From the NCBI RefSeq assembly GCF_010894475.1, contig NZ_JAAIYB010000031.1, forward strand, positions 1 through 35,196: a DNA stretch of 35,196 nucleotides, in the 5' to 3' direction. Positions within the stretch are counted from its first letter, which is position 1; every line of letters starts with the position of its first letter. Shown piece by piece: positions 1 through 6,818 of the stretch. The translations under genes and the position numbers were made by a program. Source of the stretch: Myxococcus vastator (lineage in GTDB: Bacteria > Myxococcota > Myxococcia > Myxococcales > Myxococcaceae). The notes below the pieces were generated by a model that was not told where the DNA came from, did no database searches, and saw only the letters and a list, made by a program, of their open reading frames with translations.

Positions 1-65
1 GGGTGGGGTGGGCAGCGGCACCATTCCACGCCCGCCCCCGCACACGCAACGGAGGCACCGGCGCG

Positions 66-1457
66 TTACAGACCGTACGCTTCCAGCAGCTTCAACCACA
101 CCTCGCTCATGGTGGGAAACGACGGCACCGCGTGCCACAACGTATCGAGCGGCACCTCCCCCGCCACGGCGATGGTGGCCGCGTGAAGCATCTCCCCCAC
201 CTCCGGCCCGGTGAACGTGGCGCCCACCAGCACCCGGCGCTGCTCGTCCACCACCCACTTCACGGTGCCGGTGAGGCCCTTGCCCAAAAGCGACGTGCCG
301 GACACGTCCTGGAGCTGCTTCTCCACCGTGCGCACCGGCAGCCCGGCCTCGCGCGCCTTGGCCTCGGTGAGGCCCACGCTGGCCACCTGCGGGTGCGTGA
401 AGACAACTTGCGGGGTGGCCTTCGCGTCCGCCCAGGCCCTCGCCTGCTTGCCCGCGATGACGTCGCCCACCATGCGGGCCTGGTACTTGCCCATGTGGGT
501 GAGGAGGTTGCGGCCATTGGCGTCGCCGCACGCGTAGAGCCAGCCGCCGTCCACGCCCTTCGCGCGGAGCTGGTCATCCACCTCCACCGGCTTGCCGCCC
601 TCGAGCCCCACCGTCTCCAGCCCGATTCCCTCCGTGCGGGGCACGCGGCCCATGGCCACCAGGATTTCGTCCGCGACGACCTGCTCGTCATTGGCCAGCG
701 TCACCGTCACCTCGCCCTTGCCGCCGGGCCGCTGGACGCGCTTCGCGGTCATCCCCAGCAGCACGCGCGCGCCGGAGTCCCGCAGCGCCTGGGCCACCTG
801 CGCTCCGGCGAAGGGCTCCGCGCGGGACAGCAGGCCCTTTCCGCGCTGCACCAGCGTCACCTCGGAGCCCAGGGAGCGCCACGCCTGGGCCAGCTCCACC
901 GCGACGGCGCCGCCGCCCAGCACCACCAGCCGCTTGGGCACCTGCCTGGCCGCCGTGCCCTGGCGGTTGTCCCAGGGCTGGGCGTCCTTCAGCCCCGGGA
1001 TGTCCGGGATGCGCGGCCGGCTCCCGGTGGCCAGCACCACGGCCTTGCGGGCCTCCAGCTCCCGCACGGCGCCGTCCTTGCTCTCCACGCGCACCTTGCG
1101 CGGGCCGGTGAGCTTGCCGGTGCCCCGCACCACCTTCAGCTTCGCGTCCTCGGCCCACTTCACCTGGGAGTCGTCCTGGTAGTGGCTGACCATCGAATCC
1201 CGGTGGTCCAGCACCGCGCGCGCGTCGATGCCCGCCTGGAGCTTCTCGCGTACGCCGGCGGCATGCTCCGCCAGCCACCGGACTTCCCCCGGGCGCAGCA
1301 AGGCCTTGCTGGGGATGCAGGCCCAGTACGAGCACTCGCCGCCGAGCAGCTCGTGCTCCACCAGCGCCACCGACAGCCCGGCCTCCGCGGCACGCGCGCC
1401 AGCGACCTCCCCCGCGGGGCCCGCCCCAATCACCACCACGTCGAACGCTTCCGCCAT
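66..1457 (-). CDS. Lipoamide-dehydrogenase-family flavin disulfide reductase (LpdA-like)
   Basis: A 463-residue FAD/NAD(P)-dependent pyridine nucleotide-disulfide oxidoreductase, probably cytosolic. The N-terminal FAD-binding GxGxxG lies at about residues 11-16. The redox-active pair is C42/C47 in GGECSYWACIPSK, and a second dinucleotide fold follows near residue 180 (VVLGGGAVAVE). Length is normal for the family. The C-terminal dimer-interface motif reads HAVPSFPTMSE, so the position just before PT, normally the catalytic His of HxHPTxSE, is Phe. The family is clear, but true lipoamide dehydrogenase activity is doubtful. Proteins with the CxYWAC variant include quinone/NAD(P)H oxidoreductases such as mycobacterial LpdA. 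No pyruvate or 2-oxoglutarate dehydrogenase subunits are adjacent. The ATG at 1457 is supported by GAGGTG about 8 bases upstream. Confidence 0.93.
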   Translation of the reverse strand: MAEAFDVVVIGAGPAGEVAGARAAEAGLSVALVEHELLGGECSYWACIPSKALLRPGEVRWLAEHAAGVREKLQAGIDARAVLDHRDSMVSHYQDDSQVKWAEDAKLKVVRGTGKLTGPRKVRVESKDGAVRELEARKAVVLATGSRPRIPDIPGLKDAQPWDNRQGTAARQVPKRLVVLGGGAVAVELAQAWRSLGSEVTLVQRGKGLLSRAEPFAGAQVAQALRDSGARVLLGMTAKRVQRPGGKGEVTVTLANDEQVVADEILVAMGRVPRTEGIGLETVGLEGGKPVEVDDQLRAKGVDGGWLYACGDANGRNLLTHMGKYQARMVGDVIAGKQARAWADAKATPQVVFTHPQVASVGLTEAKAREAGLPVRTVEKQLQDVSGTSLLGKGLTGTVKWVVDEQRRVLVGATFTGPEVGEMLHAATIAVAGEVPLDTLWHAVPSFPTMSEVWLKLLEAYGL

Positions 1458-1958
1458 GTGCCTTCACCTCGTGCCCACTGCGTAGCGCGTCAGCGGGCCA
1501 GGCCCACGGCCGCGTTGAGACGCACGTCCGCTGCTGGAAAGTGAGGGTGGTCACCCGTCGACATCGGACACAGGGCCTGGGCCCGAGGGGTGGCTGGCTG
1601 TCAGGTCTGCCCGCGTCCTGCCGTCCCGGGCTGTCGCTTGACGTGGGCAGGAGGGCGGTCACATCTTGTCTGCGCAGCATCACGGTCCGCGCGGGAGTCA
1701 CGCACGCGGCGGGAGGTGTGCCATGGGACGTGTCTTGAATGGAGTCTCGGGTCGCTCCGCGCTGAACGTGCTGAACCGGGTGGGCCGCCTCCCTCGCTGA
1801 GCGGGACGGAGCGCGCTTCCAGAGCCTTGGATTCGGCGGGTGCGCGGAGCCTTTGCCTCCGTGCAATGGGCCGGCGTGTGTCTCGTGCGTCGCTGACGGC
1901 TTGAAGCCGGCAGCGCACGAGGGACACGCGCGGCCTTCTGGGAACCGTTCGTCCTCTC
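1458..1958. other. Intergenic region, 501 bases, divergent promoters
   Basis: This gap separates the minus-strand disulfide reductase from the plus-strand RbfA-like gene, so it should hold two divergent promoters. A TTGACG at 1638-1643 is a fair -35 match, but no good -10 box sits 16-18 bases downstream. The only coding-like element is the 25-codon ORF at 1723-1800, listed separately. I see no RNA gene or IS in the rest. Confidence 0.5.
1723..1800 (+). CDS. Possible 25-residue basic microprotein or leader peptide
   Basis: A short ORF (ATG at 1723, TGA at 1798-1800) preceded by GGGAGGTG about 5 bases upstream, one of the best Shine-Dalgarno matches in the window. The peptide begins MGRVLNGVSG and ends in RVGRLPR. 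It is basic, has no acidic residue, and could form an amphipathic helix. It lies 158 bases before the RbfA-like gene on the same strand, so it could be a leader or an independent microprotein. Chance occurrence in GC-rich DNA is quite possible; the ribosome binding site is the main support. Confidence 0.25.
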   Translation: MGRVLNGVSGRSALNVLNRVGRLPR

Positions 1959-2336
1959 ATGTCCTCTTCCAGGAATCGCCGTACCTCGTCATCGCGCCAT
2001 CTGCGCGTGCAGTCCCACCTGTCCCAAGAAGTCTCCCGCACCTTCCGGGGTGAGCTGTCCGACCCGAGGCTCGAAGGCGTCGCGCTGACGTCCTTCGAGC
2101 TGTCGACGGACGGCCGCCTCGTTCGCATCGGCTACACCGTCACGCCCGAAGCCGCGGCCGGCGGCCTTCGTCCCCTGCAGACGGCGCTCGAAGGCGCCAG
2201 CGGCTACCTGCGCTCACAGCTCGCGGAGCACCTGGACCTCAAGCGCGTGCCGCAGCTTCGCTTCATCTACATCGGCGTCTCGTACATCGGCGTCTCGGAG
2301 CACACGCCCGGGGCGGCGGAGGAGGGCGAGTCATGA
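1959..2336 (+). CDS. RbfA-family ribosome-binding factor-like protein
   Basis: A 125-residue protein matching RbfA, the KH-fold factor that matures the 16S rRNA 5' end and 30S subunit. Visible family landmarks are an N-terminal basic helix, the DPRLEGVALTSFELSTDGR stretch (about residues 35-53), and the closing LKRVPQLRFIY segment. Where RbfA normally continues as FxYDxS, this protein has IYIGVSYIGVSE, made by a perfect 15-bp tandem duplication at 2268-2297. The stop overlaps the RtcB start as ATGA, implying translational coupling. Canonical rbfA usually sits with infB and truB, which are absent here, so this is probably a paralogue with an RNA-related role tied to RtcB. The ATG at 1959 has only a weak ribosome binding site; no better start is visible. 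Confidence 0.8.
   Translation: MSSSRNRRTSSSRHLRVQSHLSQEVSRTFRGELSDPRLEGVALTSFELSTDGRLVRIGYTVTPEAAAGGLRPLQTALEGASGYLRSQLAEHLDLKRVPQLRFIYIGVSYIGVSEHTPGAAEEGES
2268..2297 (+). repeat. Perfect 15-bp tandem duplication inside the RbfA-like gene
   Basis: TACATCGGCGTCTCG occurs at 2268-2282 and again at 2283-2297 with no mismatch. It is in frame and duplicates YIGVS in the protein. The identical codons point to a recent slippage event. Confidence 0.95.
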
Positions 2337-3490
2337 TGCCCCGTCTCCTTCCGCCCGCTCCGGGATGCAGGCCCATCCTCGTCTGGGCCCGCGCGCTGCC
2401 GCCCGGCGCGGAGAAGCAGCTGCGGTACATCGCCGCCCAGCCCTATGTCGTGGAGCACGTGGCCGCCATGCCGGACCTCCACGTCGCCTCCGGCATCGCC
2501 GTGGGCACCGTCTTCGCCACCGAGCACCACGTCGTGCCCGGGGCGCTCGGCGGAGACCTGGGCTGCGGCGTGAGTGCCTGGCGTTTCCCTCTCACCTCGG
2601 GCCTTCCCGGGCGGGACGTGCTGGAGCGCGTGCTGTCTCAACTGGCAGAGCGCATCCCCGTGGGTGACGCCGTCCACCGGGGCCGAGGGCAGCCCTTGCC
2701 CTCGGCGCTGGCGTCACCGCCGCTGTCCACCCAGAAGCTGCGCCATGCCTGGGAGCGGCTGGCGCCCAGACACCTGGGGACGCTCGGAGGCGGCAACCAC
2801 TTCCTCGAACTGGACCGGGATGCGGACGGGGCCCTCTGGCTGCTGCTGCACACCGGCTCGCGGGGCGTCGGCGCGGCCATCGCGGACCACCACGGGCGGG
2901 TGGCGCGGGCGCTCGGGGACGGCGGCCTTCCGGGCCTGAGCATCCACACCGCCGAGGGCGCCGCCTGCCTCGCCGACACGCAGTGGGCCTGCCGCTTCGC
3001 GCTCGCCAACCGGGAGGCCATCGCCGCGCGCGCGTTGGACGTCCTGGAGGAGGCCCTGGGCGTGGCCGTCGACACCCCGTCGGTCGTGGACGTGCACCAC
3101 AACCACGTCGCTCAAGAGGAACACGGGGGCCGCATGCTGTGGGTCCACCGCAAGGGCGCGGTGGGGCTCCAGGCGGGCCAGCGCGGGCTCATCCCCGGCT
3201 CCATGGGCACGGCGTCCTACGTCGTGGAGGGACTGGGTGAGCCGCGTGCCTTCCGCTCCTGCTCACACGGGGCGGGCCGCGTCCTCACCCGCTCGGAGGC
3301 CCGGGCGCGCCTCTGTCCGGCGGCGCTGGAGCACGTGCTGCGGCGCGTGGTGTACGACAAGGGGCGCATCGCCACGCTGGTGGAGGAGGCCCCCGCCGCC
3401 TACCGCGACATCACCGAGGTGCTGGAGGACGAGGCCGACCTCGTCCGGCCGCTCCTGCGCCTCACGCCGCTCGCCGTCCTCAAGGGCTGA
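2333..3490 (+). CDS. rtcB: RtcB-family RNA ligase
   Basis: A 385-residue RtcB, the GTP- and Mn-dependent ligase joining 2',3'-cyclic phosphate or 3'-phosphate RNA ends to 5'-OH ends. Active-site motifs are all visible: MPDLH (46-50), GGDLGCG with D75 and C78, LGGGNHF with N155/H156, HTGSRG with H173, DVHHNH (253-258), HRKGA (272-276), and SHGAGR with H312, the expected guanylylated histidine. Length is near the short bacterial form. It is translated from an ATGA overlap with the RbfA-like gene, so the two form one operon. A hairpin followed by TTT lies just downstream, then a tRNA gene. RNA repair or tRNA healing is the likely role; coupling to an RbfA paralogue is unusual. Confidence 0.93.
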   Translation: MMPRLLPPAPGCRPILVWARALPPGAEKQLRYIAAQPYVVEHVAAMPDLHVASGIAVGTVFATEHHVVPGALGGDLGCGVSAWRFPLTSGLPGRDVLERVLSQLAERIPVGDAVHRGRGQPLPSALASPPLSTQKLRHAWERLAPRHLGTLGGGNHFLELDRDADGALWLLLHTGSRGVGAAIADHHGRVARALGDGGLPGLSIHTAEGAACLADTQWACRFALANREAIAARALDVLEEALGVAVDTPSVVDVHHNHVAQEEHGGRMLWVHRKGAVGLQAGQRGLIPGSMGTASYVVEGLGEPRAFRSCSHGAGRVLTRSEARARLCPAALEHVLRRVVYDKGRIATLVEEAPAAYRDITEVLEDEADLVRPLLRLTPLAVLKG

Positions 3491-3500
3491 CCCAGGACAG

Positions 3501-3532
3501 GCCGCCCCTGGCGAGCGCCCGGGGGCGGCTTT
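3501..3532 (+). terminator. Hairpin terminator after rtcB
   Basis: GCCGCCCC (3501-3508) pairs with GGGGCGGC (3522-3529), followed by TTT. It starts 10 bases after the rtcB stop. The T-run is short, so intrinsic termination is plausible, not certain. Confidence 0.6.
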
Positions 3533-3547
3533 ACTCCAGGTGTAAAG
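3529..3547. promoter_or_regulatory. Perfect inverted repeat, operator-like
   Basis: CTTTAC (3529-3534) and GTAAAG (3542-3547) are perfect complements around a 7-base spacer (TCCAGGT). The repeat partly overlaps the 3' side of the preceding hairpin. The geometry resembles a dimeric regulator site, but no regulator gene is adjacent and it could be part of the terminator. Confidence 0.35.
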
Positions 3548-3697
3548 AGAGAGCGACAATGCGCCCGGCTCCGGCGGCCCTTGGGGCCCGGGCGAGGGGT
3601 CCAGTGGCTGACATTGCAGGGAACCGCTTCAGGGGAGTTCCCCGCACCCGTCGGGATGCCGTACACTCGGACACCAGAAGTACACGTGAGAACCTGC

Positions 3698-3771
3698 TGG
3701 GGCGTCGTCTAATGGCAGGACATCAGACTTTGACTCTGAGTATCAAGGTTCGAATCCTTGCGCCCCAGCCA
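3698..3771 (+). tRNA. tRNA-Gln (anticodon TTG)
   Basis: A complete cloverleaf can be drawn. The acceptor stem TGGGGCG (3698-3704) pairs with CGCCCCA (3761-3767), followed by discriminator G and encoded CCA (3769-3771). The anticodon stem TCAGA/TCTGA encloses the loop CTTTGAC, giving anticodon TTG, which reads CAA (Gln). The T arm holds GGTTCGAATCC. A weak -10-like TACACT lies at 3662-3667. The gene sits between rtcB and the archaemetzincin gene, both on the same strand. Confidence 0.97.
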
Positions 3772-3832
3772 CTCCGCTCCGGGGGGACGCGGTAGCCATG
3801 CGTCCGCCCCGTGCATGAAGGACGGTGGGCCG

Positions 3833-4360
3833 ATGCCGCAGAAGACACTCCTTCTGGTCTCCGTGGGTAGCCCGCCTGTCTCGCTGTTGAGGGACTTGCA
3901 GGATCCGCTGGCGGCGCAAATGGGTGTCGCGGCCGTGGTGGCGAAGACGGTCTTGACGACGCCCGCCTACGCCTTCAACAAGGACCGCGGCCAGTACCAC
4001 TGCAACGCCATCATGCGGCGGCTGACGCCCATGCTGGAGCCCGGCCAGTTCGCTGTGTTGGGCATCTCCGACGTGGACCTCTTCGTCCCGGACTCACCCT
4101 TCGTCTTCGGGGAAGCGGACCGCGAATCGAAGACGGCGGTGATGAGCCTCCACCGCCTGGCCCAGGGGGTCGCCAGCGATACGCTGCGGCGCCGCGCGCA
4201 GGTGGAGGTGGTGCACCAGGCGGGACACCTGCTCGGGCTGTCCTACTGCGAGGACCCGCGGTGCGTGATGTTCTTCGCGCAGACGCCGCAGGACTGCGAC
4301 CGCAAGCAGCTGTCGCTCTGCAACCTCTGCCGCAACGAGCTCCAGAAGCTCAACCGCTGA
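3833..4360 (+). CDS. Archaemetzincin-like protein with altered active site
   Basis: A 175-residue protein of the archaemetzincin family of small zinc metalloproteases. Family features are the ISDVDLFVPDSPFVFGEA segment (78-95) and the C-terminal cysteine pattern CxxxxCxM...CxxC (C139, C144, M146 and a final CNLC). The zinc motif normally reads HExxHxxGxxHC. Here it is HQAGHLLGLSYC (128-139): the catalytic Glu is Gln129 and the third zinc His is Tyr138. It may therefore bind zinc but not cleave peptides, or use another mechanism. The start at 3833 is preferred because GAAGGA lies upstream; earlier in-frame starts run into the tRNA, and the in-frame ATG at 3815 has no ribosome binding site. Confidence 0.85.
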   Translation: MPQKTLLLVSVGSPPVSLLRDLQDPLAAQMGVAAVVAKTVLTTPAYAFNKDRGQYHCNAIMRRLTPMLEPGQFAVLGISDVDLFVPDSPFVFGEADRESKTAVMSLHRLAQGVASDTLRRRAQVEVVHQAGHLLGLSYCEDPRCVMFFAQTPQDCDRKQLSLCNLCRNELQKLNR

Positions 4361-4459
4361 CCTTGACGGTGCGTTGAATCACCCGTGGCGCGTTGACGTC
4401 AGTCCCGGTGCGCTCTGTAGTACGGGGCTCTCTATCGGCCGGGAAGCGGAGTGACGACG

Positions 4460-5416
4460 ATGACGGGCAAGCGGAGGTTCCTCGGAGCGGTATTGGCGGT
4501 GGGGATGCTGGGGGGCTGCGAGCCCCTGGACGACGGCGGCGGCGGCGGCATCGGGGACGTCCCTTTCACCCGCGGCTTCGCCTTCGTGCGCGAGGACGAC
4601 CGCAACGTCTTCGTGGTGGACGACAGCGGCGACGCCAACAGCCCGCAGCGGCTGACCAGCGTGGGCGGCGCCTACTGGCCTTCGGTGTCGCGTGACGGCC
4701 GCAGCGTGGTGTTCGTCCAGCGCAGCGGAGGCTCCACCTCGCTGCTGACGGTGCCCACCTCGGGCGGCACGACGTCCACGCTGTTCCGGGCGAATGACTC
4801 GGCGTGCGCGCGCGGCTGCTCCAACTTCCGCACGCCCACCTTCAGCCCGGACGGGCGCAGCGTCGTCTTCGTCTTCTCGCCCGGCAACAGCTCCCAGACG
4901 GCGCTGGCGCGCATCAACACGGACGGCAGCGGCTTCCAGGAGCTCACGCCCAACAACGTCATCGCCTACGGCGCGCCGTCCTTCGTGCCCAACGGGAGCG
5001 CGGTGCTGGCGGGCGCGGGCAGCGGGCTGAACCAGCTCGACCAGCTCGCGCACGTGCCGCTCAACGGCGGCACCATCACCTACTCCTCCCTGAGCGCGGG
5101 CGTGCAGTTCGTGGAGAACCGCGTGGCGGTGTCTCCGAACGGCTCCCAGGTGGCGCTGGATGGGCGCCTGTCCTCCGGTGGAACGCGCATCTTCGTGGGA
5201 CAGCTGTCGGGCTCGAACGTGGGGGCGCTCCAGCGTGTCACCAGCGGTGGGGCGGGCTCGGAGGAGTCGTGGCCGAGCTGGACGGGCGCCAGCCAGCTGG
5301 GCTTCCTCATCAGCGCTGGCGGGAGCGACCCGGGCATCTACCGCGCGAACCTCAGCTCGGGCGCGGTGTCGCTGGCGGTGCCCAGCGCCACGGAGCCGTC
5401 CTACGGGCCGATTTGA
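4460..5416 (+). CDS. PD40/TolB-like beta-propeller lipoprotein
   Basis: A 318-residue exported protein. Its signal peptide ends in a lipobox (MLGGC, Cys at about residue 20), followed by a Gly/Asp-rich linker, so it is likely a membrane-anchored lipoprotein. The rest is a run of WD40-like PD40 blades of the type found in TolB and dipeptidyl-peptidase propellers: PSVSRDGRSVVFV, PTFSPDGRSVVFV and VAVSPNGSQVAL recur at blade spacing. A propeller implies a binding role; no catalytic domain is visible. The ATG at 4460 has GGAG 8 bases upstream; GTG at 4451 is the alternative. It lies about 100 bases after the archaemetzincin gene, with no obvious functional link. Confidence 0.8.
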   Translation: MTGKRRFLGAVLAVGMLGGCEPLDDGGGGGIGDVPFTRGFAFVREDDRNVFVVDDSGDANSPQRLTSVGGAYWPSVSRDGRSVVFVQRSGGSTSLLTVPTSGGTTSTLFRANDSACARGCSNFRTPTFSPDGRSVVFVFSPGNSSQTALARINTDGSGFQELTPNNVIAYGAPSFVPNGSAVLAGAGSGLNQLDQLAHVPLNGGTITYSSLSAGVQFVENRVAVSPNGSQVALDGRLSSGGTRIFVGQLSGSNVGALQRVTSGGAGSEESWPSWTGASQLGFLISAGGSDPGIYRANLSSGAVSLAVPSATEPSYGPI

Positions 5417-5548
5417 CCCGGAGCGGCTGACCTCGGGCCCGGTGGCGTGGCGTCAGCGCCGCCCGCCGGGCATCCGAGAGGAGGCGATTCGGGCCTGATT
5501 CGCGCCGTGGGGGGCGCCTGCGGTAGCCTGACGCATGGAGATGCCGGC

Positions 5549-6073
5549 ATGAGCGTGTCACCCGACAGCAAGTCCCTTGCCTCTGGCGCGCCGTCCCAGG
5601 AGCCCATTCTAGGGAGCCGGGCCGGCAACCTGGTGGGCGTCGATGCCAGCGGCGCGGTGCTCGTGGACTTCCCGGGGAACACCTCGGGTCCGGTGGCCGC
5701 GCGGCTCGCCGTCGTCGTGGAGCCGAAGGCGCTCCAGGCCGCCGTCGCCCAGCGGCAGAAGGTGGTGCTCCTCTTCGAGAGCGGAGACCCGCGTCTGCCC
5801 TTCGTCATGGGGCTCATCCAGGAGCCCAGCGCGACGCCGCTGCTGGATGCGTTGCTGGAGTCGCCACCCCCGGCGGCCGCGCCGCGGCCCACGGAGGCCC
5901 ATGTCGACGGCAAGCGCGTCGTCATCGAGGGCCAGGACGAAGTCGTCCTCAAGTGCGGCGAGGCCAGCATCACCTTGCGCCGCAACGGCAAGGTCATCGT
6001 GAAGGGCACCTCCCTGGAGTCGCGCGCCTCCGGCACCCACCGCATCAAGGGTGGCACGGTCGAAATCAACTGA
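5549..6073 (+). CDS. DUF6484-like, VgrG-tail-like protein
   Basis: A 174-residue cytosolic protein without signal peptide. The N-terminal half (about 25-95, GNLVGVDASGAVLVDF to LPFVMGLIQ) resembles the DUF6484 domain. The C-terminal part (about 125-174, GKRVVIEGQDEVVLKCGEAS to the final HRIKGGTVEIN) resembles the repetitive beta-strand tail of VgrG spike proteins. Both are usually found in type VI secretion or related contractile-system loci, but none of the sheath, tube or baseplate genes is in this window. It may be an orphan adaptor. GGAG lies 8 bases before the ATG. Family assignment is from recollection of the motif pattern. Confidence 0.65.
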   Translation: MSVSPDSKSLASGAPSQEPILGSRAGNLVGVDASGAVLVDFPGNTSGPVAARLAVVVEPKALQAAVAQRQKVVLLFESGDPRLPFVMGLIQEPSATPLLDALLESPPPAAAPRPTEAHVDGKRVVIEGQDEVVLKCGEASITLRRNGKVIVKGTSLESRASGTHRIKGGTVEIN

Positions 6074-6253
6074 CCCTCCGGGCGTAAGGCGACGTGCGTG
6101 GACGCCACGCCCCACACGACGCGGCAGGGGCCGCCGACGGGCGGGGTGTCGCTGTGTCCCTGCCGAGCGCCGTGTTGTGAAGGCGCCGAGCGTCCTGGGG
6201 GCAACTGGCGTCCCGATGCCCGAGGCGCGATGCTGCCGCGCGGAGGTCTGACG

Positions 6254-6724
6254 ATGTCCCTCTTCGATGCCGTGCTGGCGGGCGACCTTGACGCCGTGGA
6301 GTCCCACCTGTCCGCCGGCGCGGACCCGAACCCCTTCGACGCGGAGGGCCGCACGCCGCTGATGGCCGCGGCCCGCGCGGGACGGGCGGACCTGGTGCAG
6401 CGCCTCCTGGAGGCGGGGGCCGACCCCGAGCTGACGGACCGCATCGGCGAGTCCGCGCTCATCATGGCCGCCGCGCACGGGCACACCGAGGTCTGCCAGT
6501 GGCTGATGCCTCACGCGCGCGCGGATGACCAGGACCTGGCTCGCACGCTGCTCTCCGGCCTGGGCATCACCGACCTGCGCCTGGACGCGCCGCCTCCGCC
6601 GGACAACAGCTTCCGCCGCAAGCTCGCCTCCGCGGGGGCGTATGTCTCCGGCAAGCTGGGCGACGACGGCGCCACCCAGCGGCTGGCGCGCGTCCTGCGC
6701 TCGGAGAAGCAGCGCAAGCCTTAG
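6254..6724 (+). CDS. Ankyrin-repeat protein
   Basis: A 156-residue soluble protein. The N-terminal two thirds hold about three ankyrin repeats: LFDAVLAGDLDAVESHLSAG, then GRTPLMAAARAGRADLVQRL, then GESALIMAAAHGHTEVCQWL. The tail (about 110-156) is basic and unlike a repeat. Ankyrin repeats mediate protein binding; no enzymatic domain is present and the partner is unknown. GGAGGT sits 6 bases before the ATG and settles the start. Two strong hairpins follow the gene. The 180 bases between the DUF6484-like gene and this one show nothing recognisable. Confidence 0.82.
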   Translation: MSLFDAVLAGDLDAVESHLSAGADPNPFDAEGRTPLMAAARAGRADLVQRLLEAGADPELTDRIGESALIMAAAHGHTEVCQWLMPHARADDQDLARTLLSGLGITDLRLDAPPPPDNSFRRKLASAGAYVSGKLGDDGATQRLARVLRSEKQRKP

Positions 6725-6734
6725 AAACGGCGAA

Positions 6735-6809
6735 GGCCCGGGGCTTCGCGGTGGAAGCCTCCGGGCCCTCGGGTGAAGCGAAGCGGGCGGGCCCTTCAGC
6801 GGGCCCGCC
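6735..6809. terminator. Two hairpins between convergent genes
   Basis: The first hairpin pairs GGCCCGG-GGCTTC (6735-6747) with GAAGCC-T-CCGGGCC (6754-6767), with one bulged T. The second pairs GGCGGGCCC (6786-6794) with GGGCCCGCC (6801-6809) around a 6-base loop. They lie between the ankyrin gene (+) and the Fe-S oxidoreductase gene (-), so they can serve as a bidirectional terminator. There are no long T-runs. Confidence 0.65.
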
Positions 6810-6818
6810 GCGCTGGCA

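Noticed and set aside
3559-3795. Plus-strand 78-codon ORF between rtcB and the archaemetzincin gene
   Set aside because: It runs straight through the tRNA-Gln gene and the protein has no recognisable composition; the tRNA explains the sequence.
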